A stretch of 64,000 bases of DNA from Chryseobacterium nakagawai (GTDB taxonomy: Bacteria > Bacteroidota > Bacteroidia > Flavobacteriales > Weeksellaceae): positions 496,001 through 560,000 of the forward strand of contig NZ_LR134386.1 of the NCBI RefSeq assembly GCF_900637665.1, written 5' to 3'. Position 1 is the stretch's first letter, and each line of letters opens with the position of its first letter. Both the position numbers and the translations under genes were made by a program. Below the pieces are notes generated by a model. It did no database searches and was not told the origin of the DNA. It saw nothing but the letters and a program-made list of their open reading frames with translations. Shown in pieces: positions 7,986-17,111 of the stretch.

Positions 7986-8406
7986 TGGGCTTCTCGTTAT
8001 TTTAGGAATCTGTGGTCTGATAGGGGTCAGAGTGATGGAAGATAAAATGTTTTATGATCCGTTTCTTGAATACTTCCATGAGGCCAATAAAAATATTAGT
8101 TTCCCAATATTTGAATGGGGAAAGTTAGTAGGTGGATATTTGTTTAGATTTATTCTTAATCTATTTTTTTCCTGCCTGATTATTCAGGGACTATTTAAAA
8201 ATAAACAGTGGACGATACAGGGCGCTTTGATGATGGTGATTGTTTTTGCAATTGCTTTTCCTCTTTATCTGTTTTGTATTCAAAATAAATTTGAAATAGG
8301 ATATCTCTTTTCCTTTTATATGAGAAGGTTTGTAATTCAGCCTTTAATTATATTGCTGATTGTTCCTATGTTTTATTACAGAAAACAAATGATAAAGAGT
8401 AGATAA
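7972..8406 (+). CDS. Exosortase F system-associated membrane protein
   Basis: 144 aa with four hydrophobic stretches (residues 2-20, 55-75, 82-103, 120-137). It starts inside the 3' end of xrtF (14-nt overlap), the arrangement known for the exosortase F-associated family. It probably acts with XrtF in the inner membrane. A short central segment rich in aromatic and acidic residues (MFYDPFLEYFHEAN) is likely exposed. Its biochemical role is unknown. The following gene is convergent, 59 nt away, with no clear hairpin. Confidence 0.85.
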   Translation: MKILSGLLVILGICGLIGVRVMEDKMFYDPFLEYFHEANKNISFPIFEWGKLVGGYLFRFILNLFFSCLIIQGLFKNKQWTIQGALMMVIVFAIAFPLYLFCIQNKFEIGYLFSFYMRRFVIQPLIILLIVPMFYYRKQMIKSR

Positions 8407-8465
8407 GGCAAAGGATTTACTTGAATCTTTACTTTATTAACCATTGACCTTTGTATTCCTATTAA

Positions 8466-9464
8466 TTATTCTACTGTATGTTTATCTACACTGGTTACAT
8501 TTTCAGCGGTCCATTCCACCCTTTTTACGAAATCTTTTTGACGAACGGGACAGTTTTCAATCTGGCATACCGGACATGAAATAGGTTTACAGTCATCCAT
8601 ATGAAAATTGAACTCAATATTTCGTTTAATATTTTTAGCTAAGAGAATAATCACTTTTTCCATTTCATTGTGAGCATCCCTAAGGTCATAATACCAAGGC
8701 AGGGTGATATGAGCATCAATATGTAATGAGGCCCCAAACTGCTGGATCTTCATATTGTGAACATCAATCCATTCTGTATGTCTGTTGGCTTCGAGGATTC
8801 TGATGACCTGATGCAGTATTTCCGGATCCTGTTCATCCATAATACCACTCAATGATTTTCGAACGATTTTATAGCCTACAAATATGATATAGAGTCCAAA
8901 TACTAAAGCAACAACAGAATCCAGCCAATAGATTTTAGTAAAGTAGACAACTACCAAACTGGCTACTACTCCTAGGGTAGTGATGGTATCAGACTGAAGG
9001 TGTTTTCCAGAAGAAATAAGAACCAATGAATTCTCTTTTTGCCCCTTCTTTATGGAAATGTAGCCCAAGAGATAATTGATAATGGCTGTGGCTGTAATGA
9101 TCCAAATTCCCAAATCAATTTTGCTTAGCGTTTTTCCTACAATAAGGCTATGGATACCTTCATAAATAATCATCAGACCGGCAATGGCAATTAAAGCCCC
9201 TTCAATACCGGAAGTGACAAATTCAACCTTTCCATGGCCGTATGGATGGTCTTCATCCTTAGGTTTTGCGGCAAGATGAAGTGAATATAATCCCATAAAT
9301 GCACTGATGACATTCACAATGCTTTCCATGGCATCGGAGAATACGGCATCGGAATTGGTAAGCTTCCAGGCAATAATCTTTCCAATGAAAAGGATAACTC
9401 CAAAGGCAGCAATGATCTTCTGGAATCCTATTTTATCTTTGTGGGTGTTCTTCTGTGTATTCAT
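8466..9464 (-). CDS. Cation diffusion facilitator (CDF) metal exporter
   Basis: 332 aa. The first 210 residues contain about six transmembrane helices with the CDF metal-site regions FSDAMES (42-48), HPYGHGK (73-79) and the later SDTITTLG. The cytosolic C-terminal domain (about 215-300) has the usual DEQDPE and HIDAHI segments. CDF proteins export Zn2+, Co2+, Fe2+ or Mn2+ in exchange for protons. The tail is unusual: a cysteine cluster SCPVCQIENCPV with four Cys plus His residues just before it looks like an extra metal-binding element. The gene lies alone between a convergent xrtF operon and a terminator. Confidence 0.85.
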   Translation of the reverse strand: MNTQKNTHKDKIGFQKIIAAFGVILFIGKIIAWKLTNSDAVFSDAMESIVNVISAFMGLYSLHLAAKPKDEDHPYGHGKVEFVTSGIEGALIAIAGLMIIYEGIHSLIVGKTLSKIDLGIWIITATAIINYLLGYISIKKGQKENSLVLISSGKHLQSDTITTLGVVASLVVVYFTKIYWLDSVVALVFGLYIIFVGYKIVRKSLSGIMDEQDPEILHQVIRILEANRHTEWIDVHNMKIQQFGASLHIDAHITLPWYYDLRDAHNEMEKVIILLAKNIKRNIEFNFHMDDCKPISCPVCQIENCPVRQKDFVKRVEWTAENVTSVDKHTVE

Positions 9465-9478
9465 ATTGTGTTTGATAA

Positions 9479-9510
9479 AAAAAAGAATCTCAATTCTGAG
9501 ACTCTTTTTT
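9479..9510 (-). terminator. Terminator downstream of asd
   Basis: Hairpin AGAGTCTCA/TGAGATTCT (one mismatch) flanked by A and T runs, 11 nt beyond the asd stop on the minus strand. Confidence 0.85.
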
Positions 9511-9521
9511 ATTTTGTTAGT

Positions 9522-10514
9522 TTATACTAAGTTGTTTGCTACAAGGTATTCTGCAATTTGTACAGCGTTTGTTGCTGCTCCTTTCCTCAGATTGTCTGCT
9601 ACGATCCAAAGGTTGAGCGTTTTCGGCTGTGACAGGTCCCGTCTGATTCTTCCTACGAAGACTTCATCTTTTCCTTCTGAGTATAGAGGCATCGGGTAGT
9701 GGTTGTTTTTTACATCGTCCATTACTACCACTCCAGGAGTCTCAGATAAAATCTTTCTTACTTCGTCCAGTTCAAATTCGTTTTCAAATTCGATATTTAC
9801 ACTTTCTGAATGACCTCCCTGAACCGGAACTCTTACTGCAGTGGCCGTTAAATTGAAGGTGTCATCACCAAGAATTTTCTTAGGTTCTTTCATCAATTTA
9901 ATTTCTTCTTTAGTATAATCATCCTCTGCAAATACATCGCAATGAGGCAATGCATTTTTGAAGATCTGATATGGATATACTTTAGCAGTAGAATCATCAC
10001 CGCTGATCTCTCCGTTTAATTGGTCAACAGCTGCTTTACCTGTTCCTGTTACAGATTGATAGGTAGAAACAATCACTCTTTTTAAATCATATTTTTTGTT
10101 CAAAGGTCCTAAAACCATTACCAACTGAATGGTAGAACAGTTTGGATTTGCAATGATCTTGTCTTCTTTAGTCAATACATCTGCATTAATTTCAGGAACG
10201 ACTAATTTTTTATCAGGATCCATTCTCCACGCTGAAGAGTTATCGATTACAGTTACTCCAGCTTCTGCAAATAAGGGAGCAAATTCAAGAGAAGTAGAAC
10301 CTCCTGCAGAAAAGATAGCAATATCCGGTTTGGCAGCTATAGCGTCTTTCATGCTTACAATCGTAAATTCCTTCTGTTTATACTTCACCTTTTTACCTAC
10401 AGATTTTTCGGAAGCTACCGGAATTAATTCTGTTACAGGGAAGTTCCTTTCTTCCAAAACTTTAAGCATAACTTGTCCAACCATTCCTGTTGAACCTACT
10501 ACAGCTACTTTCAT
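9522..10514 (-). CDS. asd: Aspartate-semialdehyde dehydrogenase
   Basis: 330 aa, the normal family length. The NADP-binding motif GSTGMVG is at residues 7-13; the active-site cysteine lies in NPNCSTIQ (C126); the catalytic His lies in VQGGHSES. It reduces aspartyl phosphate to aspartate semialdehyde, the branch point to lysine/diaminopimelate, threonine and methionine, and so is needed for peptidoglycan. It is a single gene with its own terminator. No clear TAnnTTTG box is present in the AT-rich 73 nt upstream. Confidence 0.95.
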   Translation of the reverse strand: MKVAVVGSTGMVGQVMLKVLEERNFPVTELIPVASEKSVGKKVKYKQKEFTIVSMKDAIAAKPDIAIFSAGGSTSLEFAPLFAEAGVTVIDNSSAWRMDPDKKLVVPEINADVLTKEDKIIANPNCSTIQLVMVLGPLNKKYDLKRVIVSTYQSVTGTGKAAVDQLNGEISGDDSTAKVYPYQIFKNALPHCDVFAEDDYTKEEIKLMKEPKKILGDDTFNLTATAVRVPVQGGHSESVNIEFENEFELDEVRKILSETPGVVVMDDVKNNHYPMPLYSEGKDEVFVGRIRRDLSQPKTLNLWIVADNLRKGAATNAVQIAEYLVANNLV

Positions 10515-10587
10515 TGATTTAATTAAAAATTTAAGATTAAACTATTTATAAATTATAACTCATAATATATAATGTCATAATTGTATT

Positions 10588-11019
10588 TTAAGCCCCAAAG
10601 ACTTTTACCCATGGGAACGCGAATGCAAATAAACCTACTGCGATTAATCCCATAATGGTAATCCCCAGAGAAATTGTATCGTTTGATTTTACTTTTTTAT
10701 TAACGATCGTCATTAATACTGCCGCAATAAGCATAGAGAATGGATGTTCAACATATTGGAATCTTAATGCTGCATTTTTCATTACCTCACCCATATTCAA
10801 TCCTCTGCTAAAAGTAGTAACCAACATTATGATTCCTATTAGAAACTGAACGTGGAAGAAGATCATTGTGAAAAGAGTGGTTTTCTTTAAAAACTTATTC
10901 ACTTTTCCGCTGAAACCGAACATGGTAGCCAAAAGAGCAATGATAAATAATGCAACCAAAAGAAGCTCGAGATACCCAAAACCTTTATGGGCACTCAATA
11001 AAATCTTGTAAAAATCCAT
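10588..11019 (-). CDS. Small four-helix membrane protein with conserved-looking histidines
   Basis: 143 aa from the ATG at 11019; an upstream in-frame start at 11064 would run through the promoter box and terminator and is rejected. Four hydrophobic helices lie at about 16-34, 46-68, 93-107 and 116-136. Histidines sit at helix ends or within helices (H11, H56, H92), a pattern compatible with a b-type haem or with a quinone-linked protein, but no named family is certain. It is preceded by a TATCTTTG box 19 nt upstream. No functional neighbour is apparent: asd follows on the same strand, 73 nt away. Confidence 0.7.
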   Translation of the reverse strand: MDFYKILLSAHKGFGYLELLLVALFIIALLATMFGFSGKVNKFLKKTTLFTMIFFHVQFLIGIIMLVTTFSRGLNMGEVMKNAALRFQYVEHPFSMLIAAVLMTIVNKKVKSNDTISLGITIMGLIAVGLFAFAFPWVKVFGA

Positions 11020-11038
11020 AATCCTATTTTTTTGTACA

Positions 11039-11046
11039 CAAAGATA
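11039..11046 (-). promoter_or_regulatory. -7 box TATCTTTG
   Basis: Exact TAnnTTTG match 19 nt before the ATG at 11019 on the minus strand. It touches the T run of the upstream terminator. Confidence 0.75.
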
Positions 11047-11047
11047 A

Positions 11048-11074
11048 CAAAAATCCCGGCTCAAAGCCGGGATT
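11048..11074 (-). terminator. Terminator of the TonB-dependent receptor gene
   Basis: Perfect 9-bp GC-rich stem AATCCCGGC/GCCGGGATT with a 5-nt loop and a T run on the minus strand, 30 nt after the receptor stop. Confidence 0.9.
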
Positions 11075-11103
11075 CATATTTATAAAATCTAATATTGTGA
11101 TAA

Positions 11104-13779
11104 TTAGAAGTTGAATGATAGAGTTGCTGCCCAAGTTCTTCCGAATCCGAATAAAACACGGTTGTCAGTTGCAACACCTTTGTACATGTAGCCTAATTGC
11201 TCATAAGTTTTCTTAGCAGTGTTATTTGTTCCATCAGCTAATTTTGCAGGGGCATCAGATGACAGTACATTTGTTGATGCATCAGAAATATAGAATGTAT
11301 CAAACAAGTTGTAAACGTTTGCTCCGATTGTGAAATACTGAGAAGCGTCTTTTAACTTGATTTTGTATGAAATACCTAAGTCAAATAGATTGAAGTCTGG
11401 TAATTGTAGTACTCCTTTATCCTGTGCTGCCTGATTAGAGAAAGTAGCAATATCAATAGATGAATATACTTTTCCTACGTATCTCCATGTTCCAAAGATA
11501 CTAAGATCTTTTACAGGTTTAACGGTAGCCCCTAATGAAGCTGTCATTTGAGGAATACTGTTATTGCTTGTTCCTCCTACTTTTACTTTGTCTAGGTAAA
11601 GAGTAGATGCGCTTGCCGTTGAAGATCCTGATAATGTAAGAGGATTGTTGTTGTCATCAAATGCAGATCCGGTAGCATTTCCTTTGTAGTAGTAGTCACC
11701 CCAAGAGAACATTCCCTGGAATTCTAAGAAACTTGTAGGCTTATAAACTGCATCAAATTCAACTCCCTGGTGAATTTCAGTAATCCCACTGATTTCAGCA
11801 TATCCTGTAGTCGTTGAATTGTCAGCTAATGTAAATGTTTGGTTAGTTCTTCTTAGCCATCTGTCTCTCCATTCAGTTCTGTACACGTTAAGGTTTGCAC
11901 TGAATTTAGGAGATCTGAAACCATATCCAACTTCAGCAGAGAAGATTTTCTCATTAGTTAAGCTTGGGTTTACAACCTGGAAGTTACTTGGGTACACAGA
12001 GTTCATGAATGGCTGCTTGCTGTAGTAACCAATGTTAGCAAATACATTGTTGTGATCATCAATGTTATAGTTGGCACCCCCTTTAATATTATATCCGAAA
12101 AGATTTTTGAATCCGGTTTTTGTATTAACAATTTGTCCTTGTTGTTTAGTTACTCCATCTTGAACGAAGTTATCAATTCTTTGATATCCTTGGTTAGAAA
12201 CGGATCCCTGAAGGAATGCTGATAATTTATCTTTAGTATATTCAACCTGACCGAATGCACTGTACCAGATAACTTCTCCGTCGTTGCTATATCCGATTTG
12301 TTCATTTAAAGGAGCTGTTTTTCCTCCTAGTGGATTCCATGCAAGCTGCTTATAATCATATCCTCTTGATGGTGTGTAAGGTGGAACATTATTATTTAGA
12401 ATCTCTCTATATCCTCTTGCTCCATATAGATCAGAAACTACTTGATAGTGATAACCGTAGTAATATCTGTCATCTGTACCGATTGAGAAATTCCAGTTGT
12501 CATTAACTTTGTGCTGGAAGTTTGCTAAGATACCATACCAGTTGTGAGAGTTGATACTTGATCTTCTGATAATACCGTCTCTTACCTGATATTGTTTTCC
12601 ATTAGCAGGATTAGTCACCATGTAAGGGTTACCAGCTGCAGGTAAAGTACTGTTTAAAGCAAAGATTTGGTTGTAGTCATATGTTCCGTCTGCTCTTCGG
12701 TACGAGTTGATGTTGTTTGTTGAAGGGGTACCATTACTGTTGAATTTCCCGTTCCAGAAGCTTCCAAGATCTCCTGTTCCACCACCTCTACCATTAGACA
12801 TGTATAAAACAGTACTTAACTTTGATTTTTCACTCATTGTCCAGTCCCAGTTCAACATCATTACTGGCTTCGAGTAATAGTTTGCTCTGTTTGCAATTGG
12901 AGTTCTTGATCCATCTGGATTTACGTAATATCCCCAGTCAGAGTTATAGGTTCTGTCAGGAGTGTTATCGCGATCTGGATTATAGTTGATGTAATCCTTG
13001 ATGAAAGGAGAATACGTTCTTTGATCGTGCCATTGAGGAGATCCTGTAATGGTGAATTGGAAATTGTGTTTTTTGTTTGGTTCCCAACCTAGAGCAAAGA
13101 AGTAAGCATAGGATTCATAATCTGTATTTTGAATGTATGTGCTTCCAGCCTGTCTGCTCATTAGGAATGAAGAAGACCAACCTTTTTCTGATTTACCTGT
13201 ATTATAAGCGAAAGATGTTTTTAAGAAGTCATTGTTACCAACTCCTAATCTAACAACACCTCCTTTTTTCATATCTGCAGATCTTGTAAGGAAGTTCATT
13301 GTCCCTCCTACAGAAGCAATCGCTAATTTAGAAGAACCAAGTCCTCTTTGTATCTGCATCGTGCTTGTTACATCTGATAAACCTGTCCAGTTTGACATGT
13401 AAACAGTACCTCCTTCCATGTCATTTACAGGCATACCGTTTACCATTACTGCGATGTTTCTTGATTCGAATCCTCTGATTACAATTTGAGAGTCTCCGAA
13501 ACCACCACCTCCTTTAGTAGCATATACAGAAGGTGTTGTGTTTAAAATTTCAACAAGTTCCTGATTTCCTTGTCTTTCAAGAATTTGTGCTGCTTTAATG
13601 GTAGAAACAGCTACAGGTGTTTTTCTATCTTTAGCGATATCTGTAACACCTTTTAAGATTACCTCTTCAATGTCTTTAGACTTAGCTTGCACTGTGTCCT
13701 TGCCTTGTTGAGCGTAATAAACACTAGCTGTAGATAAAGTAATTACCGCAGTTAGTATTGATTTGTTGATTAATTTCAT
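11104..13779 (-). CDS. TonB-dependent outer-membrane receptor
   Basis: 891 aa. Signal peptide at residues 1-23 (ends VYYAQQ). The plug domain spans roughly 45-165, with IVIRGFESRNIAVMVNGMPV as its most typical segment, followed by a 22-strand barrel ending in the aromatic terminus TLSFNF. There is no N-terminal carboxypeptidase-like domain, so it is not of the SusC type and more resembles siderophore or small-molecule receptors. It is monocistronic: a good terminator follows and 208 nt lie before the next gene upstream. The substrate is not identifiable from sequence; no iron-box was recognised. Confidence 0.9.
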   Translation of the reverse strand: MKLINKSILTAVITLSTASVYYAQQGKDTVQAKSKDIEEVILKGVTDIAKDRKTPVAVSTIKAAQILERQGNQELVEILNTTPSVYATKGGGGFGDSQIVIRGFESRNIAVMVNGMPVNDMEGGTVYMSNWTGLSDVTSTMQIQRGLGSSKLAIASVGGTMNFLTRSADMKKGGVVRLGVGNNDFLKTSFAYNTGKSEKGWSSSFLMSRQAGSTYIQNTDYESYAYFFALGWEPNKKHNFQFTITGSPQWHDQRTYSPFIKDYINYNPDRDNTPDRTYNSDWGYYVNPDGSRTPIANRANYYSKPVMMLNWDWTMSEKSKLSTVLYMSNGRGGGTGDLGSFWNGKFNSNGTPSTNNINSYRRADGTYDYNQIFALNSTLPAAGNPYMVTNPANGKQYQVRDGIIRRSSINSHNWYGILANFQHKVNDNWNFSIGTDDRYYYGYHYQVVSDLYGARGYREILNNNVPPYTPSRGYDYKQLAWNPLGGKTAPLNEQIGYSNDGEVIWYSAFGQVEYTKDKLSAFLQGSVSNQGYQRIDNFVQDGVTKQQGQIVNTKTGFKNLFGYNIKGGANYNIDDHNNVFANIGYYSKQPFMNSVYPSNFQVVNPSLTNEKIFSAEVGYGFRSPKFSANLNVYRTEWRDRWLRRTNQTFTLADNSTTTGYAEISGITEIHQGVEFDAVYKPTSFLEFQGMFSWGDYYYKGNATGSAFDDNNNPLTLSGSSTASASTLYLDKVKVGGTSNNSIPQMTASLGATVKPVKDLSIFGTWRYVGKVYSSIDIATFSNQAAQDKGVLQLPDFNLFDLGISYKIKLKDASQYFTIGANVYNLFDTFYISDASTNVLSSDAPAKLADGTNNTAKKTYEQLGYMYKGVATDNRVLFGFGRTWAATLSFNF

Positions 13780-13987
13780 AATCGTTAGTAATAATTAGAT
13801 TTAATTTTCTGCAAAATTCGCAAAATATATTTTAACTATTATTAACTCAATGTTAATTTTTAATCAGTCTTAATAATGTTAAATGTCTGGTTGTTAGCAA
13901 AATGGCTAAAAAGCGACTTTTTATATGAAAAAAGTCATGTTATTGAATTTTTAATAAAGAGGGTGTGTTTTTGTTAAAAATTCAACG

Positions 13988-14848
13988 CTATTTCACTGCT
14001 TTGAGACTCAAATCTATATTCTCAGCCGAGTGTGTTAAAGCCCCTACAGAAATGTACGTAACGCCTGTAGATGCAATTTCTTTAAGCATATCACGGGTAA
14101 TTCCGCCAGATGCTTCAGACTCAGTAGAACCATTTATCATTTTCACAGCTTTCTTCATGGTTTTAACATCCATGTTATCAAGCATGATTCTGTCAACTTT
14201 TGCATTGATAGCTTCCTGAACTTCTTCCAGATTTCTGGTTTCAACTTCAATTTTTAACTTTTTCTTCGTCTTTTTAACGTAATCTTTGGCCATTTTTACT
14301 GCATTGGTAATGCTTCCATTATAGTCGATATGGTTGTCTTTAAGCATAATCATATCATAAAGACCATATCTGTGGTTGGTTCCGCCACCAATAGCTACAG
14401 CCCATTTTTCACACATTCTAAAGTTTGGAGTCGTTTTTCTGGTATCTAAAAGTTTGGTTTTTGTTCCTACCAATCTTGAATCCCAGTCATGAGTAAGCGT
14501 TGCAATACCACTCATTCTCTGCATACAGTTAAGAACAAATCTTTCTGTAGAAAGGATGGATCTTGCACTTCCGGTTACAAGAAGAGCTACGTCTCCTACC
14601 TTACAAGGAGTTCCATCTTTAATGAAAGTTTCCACCTTAAGTTTTTTATCAAAAGCTTTAAAAATGATTTCTGCTAATTCTACGCCTGCAAGGATGCAGT
14701 CTTGTTTTACCAGTAACTTAGCACTTTGCTGAAGATTTTCGGGAATTGTAGAAAGGGTAGAGTGGTCTCCATCCTGGATATCTTCTTCAAGCGCATTTTT
14801 TATAAATGTTTTTAATGCTTTATCTGTAACGTAGGCTGGTCTTTTCAT
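13988..14848 (-). CDS. nadC: Nicotinate-nucleotide diphosphorylase (carboxylating), quinolinate phosphoribosyltransferase
   Basis: 286 aa, standard length. Signature segments are DTRKTTP (135-141), GGGTNHRYGL (154-163) and LKDNHI (169-174), which bind PRPP and quinolinate, and a GGI-type phosphate loop near residue 248. It makes nicotinate mononucleotide from quinolinate. It is the last gene of a leftward run nitroreductase, nadB, unknown membrane protein, nadC, with 12-nt spacing to the unknown gene. nadA is not in this window. Confidence 0.95.
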   Translation of the reverse strand: MKRPAYVTDKALKTFIKNALEEDIQDGDHSTLSTIPENLQQSAKLLVKQDCILAGVELAEIIFKAFDKKLKVETFIKDGTPCKVGDVALLVTGSARSILSTERFVLNCMQRMSGIATLTHDWDSRLVGTKTKLLDTRKTTPNFRMCEKWAVAIGGGTNHRYGLYDMIMLKDNHIDYNGSITNAVKMAKDYVKKTKKKLKIEVETRNLEEVQEAINAKVDRIMLDNMDVKTMKKAVKMINGSTESEASGGITRDMLKEIASTGVTYISVGALTHSAENIDLSLKAVK

Positions 14849-14860
14849 TTGTTATATTTT

Positions 14861-15499
14861 TTAATAATATCTGGATAAACCTTTTCCGAATAGTAAGTCG
14901 TGTATGATAAATAGAATAACAATCTCATGATTTTTAGCTTCTATTTTTTCAAATTCAATATAATCTTGAATAGAAGTATTGTGTTGGTTTATTCCTCTGT
15001 ATTCTAATACTTCTGTAGTGAATCTTCCTTCTCTTTTTATATAGAAATCCCATTTAAAGTTATCCCAGTCGTATTCTTGTGTAAAATAACGGATTTTATT
15101 TTTATTAAAAGCTAAAACAGGATGTGTGGAATTATTGATATAATAATAGGTTAAAGATAAATTGTTGTCTTTTATAAATTCTTCAATATCAATGTCAATT
15201 GGTTTAGAGGGAATTTTTTGTCTCGAAATTCCTAAAACATTGCAAATTATTTTTAAAACTAAAGGATATTTGGATTTTGAAATAAAATATTTTCTTATCC
15301 CTATATTGATGCCATACCCTGCTGCAATTGCCAGAGGAAATGCTGCGAGGAATAATGATATTTGTACCGAATCATTTAGATTTTTTCTGAATACTGAAAG
15401 GATAAATATAAAACTGAATGCAAGGAAGGCAATAATGACCTTTCTTGAATAAAACAAAATGTTTATTTCTGTTGTTATATCTAAGTTTGTAATCTTCAT
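14861..15499 (-). CDS. Unknown two-helix membrane protein between nadB and nadC
   Basis: 212 aa, not recognised. Two hydrophobic segments at about 20-38 and 49-68 form a membrane hairpin; the remaining 140 residues are hydrophilic, with Lys/Arg, Ile and Tyr in quantity (DNNLSLTYYYINN, YDWDNFKWDFYI), and a final hydrophobic patch FIIHDLLFGKG. It sits 10 nt after nadB and 12 nt before nadC, so it is certainly part of that transcription unit. Nothing in it suggests an enzyme of NAD synthesis. It could be a lineage-specific insertion into the operon. Confidence 0.7.
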   Translation of the reverse strand: MKITNLDITTEINILFYSRKVIIAFLAFSFIFILSVFRKNLNDSVQISLFLAAFPLAIAAGYGINIGIRKYFISKSKYPLVLKIICNVLGISRQKIPSKPIDIDIEEFIKDNNLSLTYYYINNSTHPVLAFNKNKIRYFTQEYDWDNFKWDFYIKREGRFTTEVLEYRGINQHNTSIQDYIEFEKIEAKNHEIVILFIIHDLLFGKGLSRYY

Positions 15500-15509
15500 C
15501 AGATGAGGT

Positions 15510-17081
15510 TTACGCTAAATCTTTATTGTAAAATGCTCCTTTGTTTTCTTTCATTTCCATAGATTGGGTAATGATGAGATGAGCAACAGTAGTCAGGTTT
15601 CTCAGTTCTGATAATTGTGGAGAAAGAATAGAGTAGTGGTAGATTTCATTCACAGCAGCTGCAATTTCCTGGTGTTTTTGTAACGCCATAGTTAAACGTC
15701 TGTTACTTCTCACAATTCCTACAAGGTCGCTCATCATTTCCTGAAGTTGTTTTCTCAGGTAGCTAACGATGACCATTTCATCCATGATCTTCATTCCTTC
15801 TTCATTCCACTCCGGAACTGCTTTTAAATCATCAAAGTTAAATAGGTTTTCATTAAGAAGAGACACTGTTTTCATGGCGGCATTATGTCCAAAGACTAAT
15901 CCTTCCAGCAATGAGTTTGAAGCTAATCTGTTGGCTCCATGTAATCCAGAATTCGTACATTCTCCGACTGCAAAAAGATTTCTGATGGAAGATTGTCCGT
16001 CTCTATCCACTTCAATACCGCCCATCAAGTAATGACAGGCAGGAACTACAGGAATTAATTGAGTGAACGGATCAATTCCTTCGTCTTTACATTTTTTATA
16101 AATATTCGGGAAATGTTCAAGGAATTTTTCCTGATTCATCTCACGACAATCCAGTCCTACGTATTCGTCTCCCAAAATTTTCATTTCGTTATCAATAGCT
16201 CTGGCTACAATGTCTCTGGAGGCTAATTCTTCGCGTTCATCATATTTTTGCATGAACTTTTCACCTCTTTTGGTTCTTAATTTGGCGCCATCTCCCCGCA
16301 CTGCTTCGGAAATAAGGAAAAGCATTCCGTCAATCTTATTGTACAGAGCGGTAGGGTGAAACTGATAATACTGCATATTAGAAACCTTTCCTTTTGCACG
16401 GGCTACGAAAGCAATTCCATCTCCTGTTGCAATGGTAGGATTGGTTGTGTTTTTATAAACATGTCCGGCACCTCCTGTGGCAGCCAGTGTAATTTTAGAG
16501 GTTATTTTTTTGATGGTTTTGGATTTTTCATCCAAAATATAAGCACCATAGCAATGAATATCTCCTTCATTAAGTTCTTTTCCCGGAACGTGGTGCTGGG
16601 TAATGATGTCAATTACATAGTGATGGTCTAGAATTTCAATATTTGGGCTGCTATTAGCCGTTTCCAAGAGGGCTCTTTCAATTTCAAAGCCTGTAATATC
16701 TTTATGATGGACGATTCTGTTTTCGGTATGGCCCCCTTCTCTTCCCAGGGCAAATTTGCCATTTTTCATATCGAATTGAGCACCCCATTCTACAATTTCA
16801 TTGAATCTTGCAGGAGCTTCCTTGACTACCATTTCTACAACATCACGCTTGTTTTCCCCGTCTCCGGCACGCATGGTGTCTTCTATATGTTTTTCAAAAT
16901 TGTCTTTCTGAAAGTCGGTGACTACAGCAAGACCGCCTTGTGCGTATTTGGTATTGCTTTCATCTTCATCAGACTTTGTTACAATGATGATTTTGGCATC
17001 AGGGAGTTGTTCAGAAACTTTAATGGCATAAGAAAGTCCGGAAATTCCGGAACCGATTACTAATACATCCGCTTTTATCAT
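15510..17081 (-). CDS. nadB: L-aspartate oxidase
   Basis: 523 aa. N-terminal FAD-binding dinucleotide motif GSGISGLS (residues 9-16); NTKYAQGGLAVV near 43-54; the catalytic region EGGHTENRIVHHKD, typical of the fumarate reductase/succinate dehydrogenase flavoprotein family; and GLHGANRLASNSLLEG near the FAD-binding end. It oxidises aspartate to iminoaspartate, which NadA turns into quinolinate for NadC. The C-terminal helical domain (about 430-523) is present and complete. It starts 30 nt after the nitroreductase stop, so it may share that promoter. Confidence 0.95.
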   Translation of the reverse strand: MIKADVLVIGSGISGLSYAIKVSEQLPDAKIIIVTKSDEDESNTKYAQGGLAVVTDFQKDNFEKHIEDTMRAGDGENKRDVVEMVVKEAPARFNEIVEWGAQFDMKNGKFALGREGGHTENRIVHHKDITGFEIERALLETANSSPNIEILDHHYVIDIITQHHVPGKELNEGDIHCYGAYILDEKSKTIKKITSKITLAATGGAGHVYKNTTNPTIATGDGIAFVARAKGKVSNMQYYQFHPTALYNKIDGMLFLISEAVRGDGAKLRTKRGEKFMQKYDEREELASRDIVARAIDNEMKILGDEYVGLDCREMNQEKFLEHFPNIYKKCKDEGIDPFTQLIPVVPACHYLMGGIEVDRDGQSSIRNLFAVGECTNSGLHGANRLASNSLLEGLVFGHNAAMKTVSLLNENLFNFDDLKAVPEWNEEGMKIMDEMVIVSYLRKQLQEMMSDLVGIVRSNRRLTMALQKHQEIAAAVNEIYHYSILSPQLSELRNLTTVAHLIITQSMEMKENKGAFYNKDLA

Positions 17082-17111
17082 GTGCTTGCTTTAGATACAA
17101 TCATTTAAATA

